Positions 1-10,463 of a stretch of 64,000 nt of DNA are shown piece after piece. The stretch is from CAZUAQ01 sp964618455. GTDB lineage: Bacteria > Planctomycetota > Phycisphaerae > UBA1845 > PWPN01. The notes under the pieces are model-generated. The model was not told where the DNA came from. It did not search any database and saw only the letters and a list, made by a program, of their open reading frames with translations. The position numbers and the translations under genes are program-made. The stretch covers positions 1 to 64,000 of the forward strand of contig CAZUAQ010000026.1 in assembly GCA_964618455.1 (NCBI GenBank), in the 5' to 3' direction. Position 1 is the first letter of the stretch. Each line of letters opens with the position of its first letter.

Positions 1-1
1 A

Positions 2-2077
2 TCGCCCTGCTTACCGATACCTCGTAACAAAGCACGGACGGTAAACAGTTACGACCAGGGCCTGGCCATCGAAGGAGTCCAGCCCGCCGCCGTCGACAAC
101 CACTACCGTGATAAGTCCGACCCCACGCGGGTAGTCGTCCATCTCTCGCGCAAGGCCATCCAGAAAGTCGGCCTCCGGGTTCACCTCCATCGTCGTCTCG
201 ATGATCCCAATCTCCGGCAGCCCTCGGACGAAGTGTCACAGATCGCCCTGGAACTGCCGCGCGTCCCGGCCGAGGGTATCCAGCATCGCGCCGGTCATGT
301 GATTCTCTCCGCGCCGGAAAGCCTCCGCGTGAATCCCACCAGCAGCGAGGGCCTGCGCGCGGTGACGGTCGAGGAGGCGGTTACCGCCTGGCCCGCGAAC
401 ACCCGTCGCCAACCGGATGGATTCCGCCCGGTCGTGGCGTACACCTTCGCCGAGGAGGCCACGCGTCTCGAACTGGCTGTCGAGCGCCGCAAGCCCCAGG
501 TCCACGTGCGCCAGCTCCTCGTCGCCAACATCGAAACCGGCGTCATTCAGTACGATGCCAAGTTCCATTACGACGTGCGCTACAGCGCCGTCCCGTTGCT
601 GCGTATCGACATTCCCACACCGTTGGCCGCCGACGTCCGCAACGCCTCCAAGCAGCTTCGCGAAAAACCGATGGATCCCCAGCCCGACGACGTGGCGGAA
701 GGCTACACCGCCTGGCAGTTCACGCGCGGTTCGGAAGTGCTGGGCTCCCACATGATCCACCTGCACTGGGAGATCAAGGTCGAAGATCTCGACGTCGGCA
801 AGACGGTCGGCGTCATGATTCCCGAACTGCGGCCGCGCCTCGTCGATCGCGCCTGGGGGCAGATCGTCCTGACCAAGACCGAGTCCATGGACATTCGCGA
901 AGGGGAGAAACTCGCCGGGATCAATCCCATCGACCCGCAGCACGATCTGCATGGCGGCATGAAGATCGACAACGCCGCCCGCGCGTTCGAATTCCACGAC
1001 GACCAGTGGTCCCTGCCGATCCGCATCACGCGCTACGAGCTGGAAGAACTCAAGAGCACGAGCATCGAACGCGCCGTCGTGGAGATGGTCCTGACCCGCA
1101 GCGATGAGATTTCCGTACGCGCGCTCTACCGGATCCGCAGTGCCCGCCAGCGCCTCGCCCTGACCTTTCCGGGTACCGTGTCCTTCGACAGCCAGCCGGT
1201 CCGCATCAACGGTCGGCCCATTGCCCTCGAACGCGGCGACAAGCAGGACTACTTCATCCCGCTGACCGACGTGAACCCGGACGCGCCCTTCCTGCTTGAC
1301 CTGCGCTACACCATGCAGGACGACGGGCAGGAACTGCAGTGCCCGCGCTTCCCACTCGAACCCGCCATGCAGAAGGTCTACCTCAGCGCGTATGTCCCCG
1401 ATGAATGGGATTATCTCGGCGCGACCGGGCCCTGGACCGACGAGCAACACTGGGTCGCCTCATCCTTGATGGATCGCCGCCCCGTTCCCAACATGCGCGC
1501 CACGCAGCTCACGTCCTGGGTCCAGGAGGGCGTGAACGTCGATCCCAGCACGATTCCCTCCTTCGCCACGGACGGACGGATGCTCCTCTTCTCCACCATG
1601 CTCCCGGATCGCGAGGAAGCCAAGGCGCTTCACCTGATGGTGCTCAACCGCAACTGGCTCAACACCATCGTGCTTCTGCCGATCGTCATCGGCGGACTGC
1701 TGCTGATCCGCGCCCGATTCGCGTGGCGATGGATGGCGTTAGGGTTGTTGCTGGTGGTCATCATTCTCTGCGGTGTCTTCCTGCCCACGTTCAGCAAGCA
1801 GATCACCGACGGCAAACTTCAGGCGGCCGTGCTGCTCATCCTGGTGATCTGGGGGGCGCACTACGTCGCCTGGATCCGTCCACGCGATCCGCAACGTCTC
1901 GCCCTGCAGCAGGCCCGGCACGAGGAACGTCTGGCGGCGATTCAAGCCCGCACCGCCGAAAAGGAAGTAAGGGCCCAGGCCCCTCCGCCCCCGGACGCCT
2001 CGAAGACCGATGCACCGTCAACATCGTCCGGGGATTCCTCCGGTCACGACGCGAAGGGAGGATCCTCCGATGCGTAA
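2..2077 (+). CDS. large secreted/membrane protein, partial at left edge
   Basis: The reading frame is open from base 2 with no stop, so the gene begins before the window; the GTG at 233 is internal. The 691 visible residues are mostly beta-rich extracytoplasmic sequence. They are followed near the C-terminus (about nt 1650-1880) by three hydrophobic segments and then a charged, proline- and serine-rich tail. A stretch around nt 1150-1310 (TFPGTVSF, INGRPIALE, FIPL) matches the pattern of a module seen twice in the next gene. The stop overlaps the start of the next gene by 8 bases, so the two are translationally coupled. I do not recognise the family. The topology suggests a large N-terminal part outside the inner membrane, anchored by C-terminal helices. 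That it is coding is near certain; the function is unknown. Confidence 0.8.
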   Translation, partial: SPCLPIPRNKARTVNSYDQGLAIEGVQPAAVDNHYRDKSDPTRVVVHLSRKAIQKVGLRVHLHRRLDDPNLRQPSDEVSQIALELPRVPAEGIQHRAGHVILSAPESLRVNPTSSEGLRAVTVEEAVTAWPANTRRQPDGFRPVVAYTFAEEATRLELAVERRKPQVHVRQLLVANIETGVIQYDAKFHYDVRYSAVPLLRIDIPTPLAADVRNASKQLREKPMDPQPDDVAEGYTAWQFTRGSEVLGSHMIHLHWEIKVEDLDVGKTVGVMIPELRPRLVDRAWGQIVLTKTESMDIREGEKLAGINPIDPQHDLHGGMKIDNAARAFEFHDDQWSLPIRITRYELEELKSTSIERAVVEMVLTRSDEISVRALYRIRSARQRLALTFPGTVSFDSQPVRINGRPIALERGDKQDYFIPLTDVNPDAPFLLDLRYTMQDDGQELQCPRFPLEPAMQKVYLSAYVPDEWDYLGATGPWTDEQHWVASSLMDRRPVPNMRATQLTSWVQEGVNVDPSTIPSFATDGRMLLFSTMLPDREEAKALHLMVLNRNWLNTIVLLPIVIGGLLLIRARFAWRWMALGLLLVVIILCGVFLPTFSKQITDGKLQAAVLLILVIWGAHYVAWIRPRDPQRLALQQARHEERLAAIQARTAEKEVRAQAPPPPDASKTDAPSTSSGDSSGHDAKGGSSDA

Positions 2078-5000
2078 CACGGGATCCCGACTTCTGCCTT
2101 GCGTCATGATGCTCGTCGGTCCGGGGATCGCCGCCCTCGCCACGGCTCCCGATCCGGACGCCCCGCCGTTCGTTCGCGAACTCTTCATCCCGGTGGAGGA
2201 TCTGCACGTACTCCTTGAGCACGATCCCCATCGTGTGATGCTTTCGCGCGAGGAGTACGAATCCTTGCTGTCGCGCGTCGAACGCGCCGGTAAGGTCCAT
2301 CCGCCACAATCCACCGTGATCTCATCCGCCGTCTACGACGCACGCATCGAGGACGAACGCGCGATCCTCACCGGCCGCCTCACCCTCGATCTCCTGGAGG
2401 AAGGCCTCCACGCCGTGGACCTCGTTTTCTCCGGTGTCGGTCTGCGCGAGGCGATTCTTGACGAATCGCCCGCTCCGATCGCCCCGGCCGAAGGCCACTG
2501 GCGCGTCTTCATCGAAGGTCGCGGTACGCACTCGCTCACGCTCGAGATGGTCACGCCCATCGAGACCACCGCCGCCCGACAGGTCATGAACGTCCAACTG
2601 CCCACCCCCTCCGCAACGCGCTTCCACCTGGAGGTCCCCGGCGACGTCGAGATCCTCAGCGGCGCGAGCACACTCTCGCGCGAGATCGACGAGGATCCCG
2701 CCCGGACCCGCTTCGAACTCCTTCCCACGCGCGACCGGCTCGCCCTCGTCATGACGCTCAACAGCCGCAGCAAACGTCAGGACCGCGTGGTCATCGCCCG
2801 GAGCGTCGTGGTCGATGAGATCACCGCCGGGGTCGAACGGATCCACGCCACCTTTTCCATGGACGTCCTGCATCGCGGCGTGGATCGTTTCACCTGGCGC
2901 ATCCCGGAGGGCTTCGACATCAAGCAGGTCCAATCGTCGCAACTCGACCGCTGGAGCATCGAGACCGAAAACGACGAACGACATCTCGTGGTCGATCTGC
3001 GCGAGACGACGACGGATACGGTGGTGCTCAACATCTCCGCCGAGCGACTCGAAATTCCCTGGGACGACTGGGCGTTTCCCGTACTGCAGCCGATCGACGT
3101 CGAAGGTCATGTCTCCGTGCTCGGACTCCTCCTGGAGGAGCGCATCCAGTCCACGCGCATCCGCTACGAGGACCTGATCGCGATCAACACCACGACACTG
3201 CTGCAGGCGTTGCCCGCCTCGGTGTTCCAGGCCGAGCCCGGCGCGCTGCGCGTGCGCCCGGTGGTCGCGTTCTACGCGCCGCAACGCGAATTTCAGCTCG
3301 CTTCCGAGTTCGTCCGTCCCGAGCCGCGGCTCCGGGTCAACCAGACCCTGACCCTCACGCTCAACGACGGGCGTCATCAGTTGCACGGCGGATTCACCCT
3401 GGCTCCGGAAGTCCAGCCGCTCTTCGACTTCACCTTCCAACTCCCTGCAAGATGGAAACTGGCCTCGGTGACGACGCACGGAGGCGGGCCGCTGGAAGTC
3501 GAGGAGTTCCGCCTGGAGGACCCGGACGAGCCGGTCCGCTATCGTGTTCGCCTGCCGAACGGCGTGCCCCCGGCCACCGAGTCCATGGTTTACATCGAAG
3601 CCGAGACCGTCCCCGATGGATGGCTCGACGATTGGGACGCGTTCCGCCTGCGTGTGCATCCCGTGCTGATCGAGAACACACACATCGTGACCGGTGCCCT
3701 GGGCCTGGTCATGCGGGACGATCTCGCCATCCGGCGCTTGTCCGATGAAGAGGTCGCCGCCCTGGCCGAAGCCAACGCGGAAACCGCGGGCCGCCTCGAA
3801 CCCATTGACGACGACGAAAAAGCGGAGCATGGTCTCGGCGAGGTCGACACCGAGCTGGCCTATCGCTTCAGCGGACTGGAAAACGTGGGCCATTTCGACG
3901 TCACCCGCCGCAATCCGCGCGTCACCGCCCAGGTCTGGAACTTTTTCAACGTGGCTCCGGACGTGCTCTCGGTGCACAGCGAACTTCTCTTCGAGGTGAG
4001 GGAGGCGCGAGCGCGGCTCGTGCGATTCGCCCTGCCCCTCGCCACGCCGCCTTCGATTCAGGTCGTCGGGCTCGATGGCGTCTCCGTCAAGGAATCCGTT
4101 TCCGAAGAAACCGACGATGGGCGTCTCTGGACGATCCATCTTGCCGAGCCGCGCCGGGGCGCGGTTCGCCTGGCGGTCAGCTACCAGCAGCCGCTCCCCG
4201 AAGACGAGATGATCGAACGCCGGCTGCCCGTGCCCCAGGTCCGCGACATCCTCTACCAATCGGGATTCCTTTCGCTCGAGGGCGATGCCGAACTCGACGT
4301 GACCCTGCAGACCGAACTCCCCAAGGTCGACGTGGGAGAGTTGGCGGACGCCCGCTACCTGCCCGGCAAAAGGCTCCTGGCGGCGCATCGCTACGTTGGC
4401 GGCGAACCGGACGCCCGCTTCACCGCCAGGCGCCATCCCTTCCACGAACTCAAGACCGTGATCGTCGAACGCGCGGAGATCGCCACCAATCTCTCCGCCC
4501 AGGGATGCGCCCAGGCGCTGGCCCGGTATGCCTTGCGTACCAAGGCGGATTATCTGGAAGTCATCCTGCCGAGTGGCGCGGAACTCTGGTCCGTCCGGGT
4601 GGACGGCCGGCCCGCCAAGCCACAACGCCTCAAGGACCGCATCCTGGTATCGTTTCCGCCGCAAATGCAGAACACACTCCGCGAGTTGCAACTCGTCTAC
4701 GACATGCCCATCGCCGAAGTCGGCTACCGCGGATCGATGGATCTTGATACGCCGCAGCTCTTTGTCGGCGACGGACAGACATCCATCCCGGTGCCCGTCG
4801 CGAATCTGAAGTGGGCGGTTTACGTGCCGACAGGCCTGGATGTCCTCGACTCTACCGGGACGCTCTCCGCCATGCGTCCCCGGCAGCCCGAACTGGCCCT
4901 GGTACGCTGGGCTCGTGGACTTGCCGCGATCACCGGTGGTGTCAATCCGTTCTACCAACGCGGCTGGGGGCTGCGCGAAAGAGTGTCGCTCGGACTCGAC

Positions 5001-8000
5001 GTCAACGCAGTGGGCTCCGCCGTCCAGGAAGGCGATGAGGCCTGCAGCGCCGAGACCGCGCCTATGGAGAACGTGGACGCGCTCATGCTGGAAGACTTTG
5101 TGACGGATCCTGCAGGCGAACCGGCGGATATGGCCGAACTGGAAGAGATGGATGGCGATGGCGATGCGGACGCGGTCTTCTTCGGCACGCGACTGCGAGG
5201 CACGCGACTCGCGCCGCCGAAAGCGCTGCTGGGCATTCACAGCCTCAGCATCGATCTTGATCCCGCCGGCCGGCTGATGGCCTTCACCAGTCTCGGCGAA
5301 GATCCGCAATTACGTCTTGACCTGATCGATCGAGGCCGCCAGACGTCGCTGTGTTACGGCCTGGCCGGACTCGTCCTGGTGATCGGCCTGGCGCTGTCGC
5401 GTTCCTCCGGTACGCGCAAGGCCTCGTACTGCTTCGCGATCGCGCTGCTTGCCACGCTCTTGCCCCTGCTGTTCGGCATTCACGAATGGACACCGGTTTT
5501 CAACGCCTCCTTTCATGCGGCGGTACTGCTGGCCGTCTACTTCGTCATGCTGTGGATGGTCTTGAGGCTCTATCGCGGTCTGCATACGCAGTTGACCCAA
5601 CGCAGCGCACCCGCTACCGCCGCGATGATGCTTGTCGCCGTGTTGCTTGCCCCGCGCGATGTGCAGGCCGAAGCTCAGTCCAGCCCGATGAAATCGTTCC
5701 TCGTCCAGGGTTCGGAGATCCTCGAGCCGGTGAATGTGCCCCACGACGCGATCCTGGTCCCGTACAATCCCGAAGAAGGCATGGCGGTCCCGAAGGTCGA
5801 TAAGATTCTCGTCCCTTATGCCAGGTACATCGAGCTGCTTCAACTCGCCGACCCCCAACGGCACCGCGAAACGCTTCCGCCTCCCGTGCCTTATGCCTGG
5901 GCGGGGGGGGCATACGAAGCCGAACTCGGGGATACGGACGAACTCCGGATCGACGGCGAAATGCACTTCCAGGTGTACACCGATGAATTGGTGAGCATTC
6001 CGCTGCCGCTGACCGGTGGTGTGCTGAGCGCCGCGCAATTGGACGGCAAGCCTGCCCGGCTCAGCGCGGTCCAACCGATCGCCCAGCCCCGGCCCCAGCC
6101 CCAGCAGCAGGCCCAACGGCCCGTGTCCGTGCCGAACGATTCCGTGCTCGTGCTTCACGTCGAGGGGCAAGGCGAGCATGTCTTGCGCTTTACCGTCAGC
6201 CTGCCGCTGCATCGTCAGGGAGGATGGCGACTGGCCGACCTTCGCCTTCCGACCGCGCCCGCCACGGCACTCAGCCTCATCGTCGCCGAGGAGCGCACGG
6301 AAGTCCGCCTCCGCGGCGTGCAGGACCGGCCCCACTACGTCACCGAGCAGCCCGACCAGCGCATCGTCACCGCCCTGGAGATGGGCAAGCCATTACGACT
6401 GCAGTGGCGACCACGCGTGTCGGAGGGGCAGGTGGATCGCACCCTGACCGCGCACTCTGATACACTCTTCGATATTCAGGAAGATGGACTGCGCCTTACA
6501 TGGCAGACGGCCTTGCGCTTCGAACGTGGCGAACGCGATGCGTTCCAGTTCCTCATGCCCGAAGACTACCTGATCGCCAAGGTGGCGGGGGAGAACGTCC
6601 GCGGATGGGAACTGCGCGAGGAGGGAGGCATCCGTCTGCTCGATGTGCAACTGCTCAAACCCGCCCGCAACCAGGAAAGCATCACGTTCCACCTCTGGCG
6701 TCCGGGCAGGATCGGCAGCGAGATGAGCAACTTCAAGGTCCCTGTCATCGAAGTCCGTGACGCCGCCCTGCATCAGGGTTTCCTCGCCATGCGGCGCAGC
6801 CCGCTGATCGAAGTGCGCACCGCCACCACGGAAGGTGTTACCCGCGACGACTTCCCCGACAACGCCTTGCTGATCCAGACCGTCGAGGATCAATCTCCCC
6901 TGGGTCTGCAGCCGTTCCATGCGTACCGCTTCACCAACACCGACTACACCATCCAGATCGATGCGGAGCCCCAGTCGCATGACCTCAAAGCGAACGTGAG
7001 GAACATCATGCGCATCGGACGCGACGAGCAAAGCCTCGAAACGGAGGTTCGCTTCTTTGCCCACCGCCGGCCGCTTTACCACCTCAGCATGCTTCTTCCC
7101 GCCGACCTCCGACTCGATCAGGTGCAGGCCCCGCAGCCCTTCGAATGGACCGTCGCCGAGGAGGACGATCATCAACGCCTCGACATCTATCTCGCCGCCG
7201 GGCAGACAGACACCACGCGCGTCTTGCTCTCCGGCAAGATCGGTCCTTACGCGCTGGATGAGTCCGTTCCCCTGCCGAGGTTCGAGGTGCTTGACGTCAA
7301 ATCGCAGTCCGGCGACCTCGCCATCCAGGTGGACCCCGACGATGACGTGCATCCCGAAGACACGGAGAATCTCCGAACCGTGAGCCCCACTTCGGTTCGC
7401 CACTGGATCGAGACCAAACAGCGTCCCCTGACGAAGCTGGCGTTTCACTACAACAAGGCGGATTACTCGGGTTCCGTCCGACTCACGCCGCGCGTCCCCC
7501 ACGTCAAGGTCCGCACGATCACCAACCTGCGCATTACCGAGCAGGCGGTCATGGAAACCATCCTGCTCGATTACAGCGTGACCCACGCCGGTATTCAGAC
7601 CCTGTCGTTTACGCTGCCCGCGGGCATGGATGACGCCCGGATTCGCGTGCCTCAACTGCGACGCAAGACGATCGTGCCCGTTTCCGACGAACCCGACGCG
7701 CGCCTGCGCGTCACGCTGGAACTGCAGGACCGCCTCATGAAGCAGATCCGCGTCCTGGTGGAAAACGATCGACCGTTGACCGGCGAAAACCACGCCGCAC
7801 CCGTGCCTGAGCCCGAGAACGTCGACTCCACCGAGCGATTGATCGTCCTCGAGTCCGCCGGTCGCGAAGAAGTGCTCATCGTTCAGCAGGCCGGTCTTGA
7901 GCAACTCAACCGCCAGCAGAAGCTCTGGAAGGACCTCGTCGCCATCCTCGGCAACCAGGTGACCGAAGCCTTTGCCGTCGAACCCGGTGCGGACTCCGCC

Positions 8001-9776
8001 TCACTGGCAGTCCGTATTCAGGAACGCGAACTCGTCGAGACTGCCGGCGCGCGCATCGGCCTTGCTCAGACCGTTCTCGTCGTCGATGCCCAGGGCACGT
8101 ACCGCGGTGTGCAGACGTACCGTGTGGACAACCGCACCGAACAGTACCTCGAACTGGAACTACCCGCGTCGGCCACCCTCTGGACGGCCTACGTGGCGGG
8201 CGAGCCGGTCAAACCGGCCCAGATGCCTCCTCCTGCCCCCGCCACACAACTGCGCATCCCGCTTGTCAAGACCGCCGACGGCGATCTCGATTACGAAGTG
8301 CAGATCAAGTACGGCGGAACCATTGCCACACTGACCGGACGCGCGGGCAAGATCGACTTTCCCTTCATGAAAACGCTCAACATCAACGTCGAACTCAGCC
8401 AGGTCGAGCTCTACCTGCCCGAGGATCACAACTGGTTCGATTTTGACGGGACGATGACGCGCGTCCGGGAGGCAGGCGACTATCTCGCCGATGAACTGGC
8501 CTATCAGACGCAAAAGTTGGAAAAACTCTCGCGCTCCATGCGCAGCAAGAGCGAGTATGCCAAGGTCCGAGCACTCAATAACTGGGGAGTACTTAAGCAG
8601 GAGGTCGAGGAACTCCGTCAACGCGCGCGAACGACCACGGGCAACCCCCGCCTGCAGCGGGAGCTGGCCTCGAACGACGCCATTCTCGATTTCGGCGAGA
8701 AAGAACAACGCAAGGCGGCGGAGGTATTTGTCCAGGAAGATCTCCGGGACAACAGGATGCAACTTGATGTCTACTTTGAACAGCAGGACAACAAACGTTC
8801 GAGCGGCACCATCACCGAAACCGAGCTGAACTTCAGCTACGATCTGGGAGAGGGGGGTGGACAAAAGGGGCAGCGGTTCGATGATCGATGGTTCGCCAGC
8901 AACGCGCTCAGCCAGACCGAGACCATCACAGGGGTGGACGGGCCGCCGGCGGCAAACGCGCAAGCCCAGCCGGGGAAGGCGAATGAGAAGCTGTATGGGG
9001 GGAACATCGTCGCGGATCTCGAACTCTACCAGAATGTCGCCGGTCAATCGGTCGCCGGCGTACCGCAGCAGCGACTCGCGGAGGAAATGGAAAAACGTGT
9101 CGAGAAACTCGAAGCCGCGCCCGCCGGCAGGCTCAACAAGGCGAGCCGGTACCACCAGCAGTTGCAGACGCAGATGGAGGTCAGTCGACGGGCTCCCCGG
9201 CGCGACAGAACTTCGCCCATTGCGAGGGATCGACTGGAAGAGACGATCACGAGATTGGAATCCGCCCAGGGCGGAGCAACCTCCGCAGAAGGTGCGGAAA
9301 TCACCGAGACCCTGACCATCACCAACGGCAGTTTCACCCTCAACGCTCAAGACCTTGCCGGTACGGCTGTCGACGGCAGCGGCGTGTCCGTTGGGGCCTT
9401 CACTCCGGTACCGTCCGCGCCGCAGGGGCTGGCCAGCCTCGACGTCGAAATCCCGCGCGTCGGTAAGCGTTTCCGCTTCTCCACTCCGCGGGGCGACGTG
9501 CAAATCACCGCCCGGACCGTCACCGATTCAACACTGGAGACCCTCACGCAGTGGGGGATCGCCGCCGCGACCGTTCTCCTCCTGATCACGGGCTATCTCT
9601 TTTTCCGTCCGGGCGGGTATCTCGGCAGGAACCCCAAGGCGTCCGCTCATGTGCTGATCATCCTGGGTCTGCTCTCACTCATGACAGGGCTCTTCCCCCT
9701 GGCCGGGGCACTGATGCTCATCGCGGGACTGGTCGTGCGTCTCCGGCAGGCGACGCAGCAGCCGGTTCCTGCCTGA
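2070..9776 (+). CDS. giant envelope protein of 2,568 residues with internal duplication
   Basis: The start is the ATG at 2070, preceded by GGGAGG at 2057-2062; an upstream in-frame ATG at 2010 lies inside the previous gene and has no comparable site. Residues 1-25 form a signal peptide. Residues 26-1085 are beta-rich. Three hydrophobic helices follow at about 1094-1169. A second signal-peptide-like segment ends in VQAEA near 1203, then comes another long beta-rich half, a helical, charged, coiled-coil-like region at about 2130-2300, and two C-terminal helices (about 2494-2560). The two halves share features: RVMLSREEYESLL at about 55 against KILVPYARYIELL at about 1246, and LPSGAELWSVRVDGRPAKP at about 827 against LPASATLWTAYVAGEPVKP at about 2028. 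The family is not recognised. The sequence suggests two ancestral envelope genes fused in frame. The partner is the overlapping upstream gene. Confidence 0.85.
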   Translation: MRNTGSRLLPCVMMLVGPGIAALATAPDPDAPPFVRELFIPVEDLHVLLEHDPHRVMLSREEYESLLSRVERAGKVHPPQSTVISSAVYDARIEDERAILTGRLTLDLLEEGLHAVDLVFSGVGLREAILDESPAPIAPAEGHWRVFIEGRGTHSLTLEMVTPIETTAARQVMNVQLPTPSATRFHLEVPGDVEILSGASTLSREIDEDPARTRFELLPTRDRLALVMTLNSRSKRQDRVVIARSVVVDEITAGVERIHATFSMDVLHRGVDRFTWRIPEGFDIKQVQSSQLDRWSIETENDERHLVVDLRETTTDTVVLNISAERLEIPWDDWAFPVLQPIDVEGHVSVLGLLLEERIQSTRIRYEDLIAINTTTLLQALPASVFQAEPGALRVRPVVAFYAPQREFQLASEFVRPEPRLRVNQTLTLTLNDGRHQLHGGFTLAPEVQPLFDFTFQLPARWKLASVTTHGGGPLEVEEFRLEDPDEPVRYRVRLPNGVPPATESMVYIEAETVPDGWLDDWDAFRLRVHPVLIENTHIVTGALGLVMRDDLAIRRLSDEEVAALAEANAETAGRLEPIDDDEKAEHGLGEVDTELAYRFSGLENVGHFDVTRRNPRVTAQVWNFFNVAPDVLSVHSELLFEVREARARLVRFALPLATPPSIQVVGLDGVSVKESVSEETDDGRLWTIHLAEPRRGAVRLAVSYQQPLPEDEMIERRLPVPQVRDILYQSGFLSLEGDAELDVTLQTELPKVDVGELADARYLPGKRLLAAHRYVGGEPDARFTARRHPFHELKTVIVERAEIATNLSAQGCAQALARYALRTKADYLEVILPSGAELWSVRVDGRPAKPQRLKDRILVSFPPQMQNTLRELQLVYDMPIAEVGYRGSMDLDTPQLFVGDGQTSIPVPVANLKWAVYVPTGLDVLDSTGTLSAMRPRQPELALVRWARGLAAITGGVNPFYQRGWGLRERVSLGLDVNAVGSAVQEGDEACSAETAPMENVDALMLEDFVTDPAGEPADMAELEEMDGDGDADAVFFGTRLRGTRLAPPKALLGIHSLSIDLDPAGRLMAFTSLGEDPQLRLDLIDRGRQTSLCYGLAGLVLVIGLALSRSSGTRKASYCFAIALLATLLPLLFGIHEWTPVFNASFHAAVLLAVYFVMLWMVLRLYRGLHTQLTQRSAPATAAMMLVAVLLAPRDVQAEAQSSPMKSFLVQGSEILEPVNVPHDAILVPYNPEEGMAVPKVDKILVPYARYIELLQLADPQRHRETLPPPVPYAWAGGAYEAELGDTDELRIDGEMHFQVYTDELVSIPLPLTGGVLSAAQLDGKPARLSAVQPIAQPRPQPQQQAQRPVSVPNDSVLVLHVEGQGEHVLRFTVSLPLHRQGGWRLADLRLPTAPATALSLIVAEERTEVRLRGVQDRPHYVTEQPDQRIVTALEMGKPLRLQWRPRVSEGQVDRTLTAHSDTLFDIQEDGLRLTWQTALRFERGERDAFQFLMPEDYLIAKVAGENVRGWELREEGGIRLLDVQLLKPARNQESITFHLWRPGRIGSEMSNFKVPVIEVRDAALHQGFLAMRRSPLIEVRTATTEGVTRDDFPDNALLIQTVEDQSPLGLQPFHAYRFTNTDYTIQIDAEPQSHDLKANVRNIMRIGRDEQSLETEVRFFAHRRPLYHLSMLLPADLRLDQVQAPQPFEWTVAEEDDHQRLDIYLAAGQTDTTRVLLSGKIGPYALDESVPLPRFEVLDVKSQSGDLAIQVDPDDDVHPEDTENLRTVSPTSVRHWIETKQRPLTKLAFHYNKADYSGSVRLTPRVPHVKVRTITNLRITEQAVMETILLDYSVTHAGIQTLSFTLPAGMDDARIRVPQLRRKTIVPVSDEPDARLRVTLELQDRLMKQIRVLVENDRPLTGENHAAPVPEPENVDSTERLIVLESAGREEVLIVQQAGLEQLNRQQKLWKDLVAILGNQVTEAFAVEPGADSASLAVRIQERELVETAGARIGLAQTVLVVDAQGTYRGVQTYRVDNRTEQYLELELPASATLWTAYVAGEPVKPAQMPPPAPATQLRIPLVKTADGDLDYEVQIKYGGTIATLTGRAGKIDFPFMKTLNINVELSQVELYLPEDHNWFDFDGTMTRVREAGDYLADELAYQTQKLEKLSRSMRSKSEYAKVRALNNWGVLKQEVEELRQRARTTTGNPRLQRELASNDAILDFGEKEQRKAAEVFVQEDLRDNRMQLDVYFEQQDNKRSSGTITETELNFSYDLGEGGGQKGQRFDDRWFASNALSQTETITGVDGPPAANAQAQPGKANEKLYGGNIVADLELYQNVAGQSVAGVPQQRLAEEMEKRVEKLEAAPAGRLNKASRYHQQLQTQMEVSRRAPRRDRTSPIARDRLEETITRLESAQGGATSAEGAEITETLTITNGSFTLNAQDLAGTAVDGSGVSVGAFTPVPSAPQGLASLDVEIPRVGKRFRFSTPRGDVQITARTVTDSTLETLTQWGIAAATVLLLITGYLFFRPGGYLGRNPKASAHVLIILGLLSLMTGLFPLAGALMLIAGLVVRLRQATQQPVPA

Positions 9777-10199
9777 TCGGGCCGAGTACCCCGGAATGCC
9801 TTCGACAGCCTGGCAGCTCGACCTGCGTGTCGCCTGCACTCCGCGCTGCTTGATGCCGAAGCCGATCAGATCTTAATTCATTATCTGCATTGGCTTTACA
9901 TCAAGAAAGGCAACCCGGGGCACGAACCGGTGTTGTTTTTCTGCAACATCTCCGCACAGCCGTACTCTCATCCCGTGACGTAGCGGTTTCACGTCAACGC
10001 CATAAGTCTATTCAGGGTAATAGGTTAGGCCGGTTCTGTCCGTCCTGAGGTGCCAGGCCCGGTTTGGCACTGGTGATGCTCATTGTTCAGCGAGCATGTC
10101 GTCATGACAACGTTCCGTGATCCAGGGGAAGCGACAGTCGGTATCGGCCCGAGGGAGGTCGGCCCGAAGTGAGTTCAATTCGGACAGAGAGACGTTAAA
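9777..10199. other. intergenic region with a small hairpin
   Basis: No convincing gene is seen in these 423 bases. One small inverted repeat, GTGCCA at 10050-10055 and TGGCAC at 10065-10070, could fold as a hairpin. A near-palindrome lies around 10095-10112. Either could belong to the leader of the small gene that follows, but no clear promoter was recognised. Confidence 0.4.
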
Positions 10200-10463
10200 A
10201 TGGACGAACAGACCTTTCAAAAAAAGTTGAGCGAGCTGGTCAGCGAAATCGACTCCTTGCCCAAGGAAGAGCGTGACCGACTGAGTGCATTGGCCGAGCA
10301 GACCAAGAAGCGCCATGCGGAACTCAAGAAAACCGTGAGCAGCCTGCACGAAAGCATTGACTTCCTTCGGTTGTCGATCAAGTATCTCTTGTTCGACCTT
10401 GAAGCGACACGTCGTGAGAACAGCTATCTGCGAAAGATGCTTGAAGACAGCTCCGGCCAGTGA
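10200..10463 (+). CDS. small coiled-coil protein, 87 residues
   Basis: The protein is almost entirely charged and helical, with heptad-like spacing of leucines. It runs from a start region rich in Lys/Glu (KKLSELVSEIDSLP) to a C-terminal ATRRENSYLRKML segment. It has no membrane segment, no cysteine and no recognisable enzyme motif. It reads as a compact dimerising or scaffolding protein. The weak purine run AGAGAGACG precedes the ATG. It stands alone, with 423 bases before it and about 400 after, including hairpins that may end its transcript. Function unknown; that it is a gene is supported by codon use and the clean coiled-coil pattern. Confidence 0.75.
   Translation: MDEQTFQKKLSELVSEIDSLPKEERDRLSALAEQTKKRHAELKKTVSSLHESIDFLRLSIKYLLFDLEATRRENSYLRKMLEDSSGQ

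Noticed and set aside
2322..5309. Very long open minus-strand frame opposite the giant envelope gene
   Set aside because: High GC and codon bias on the plus strand give long open antisense frames. The plus-strand frame has a signal peptide, start site and coherent domains; the other reads as Arg/Gly/Ala-rich noise.
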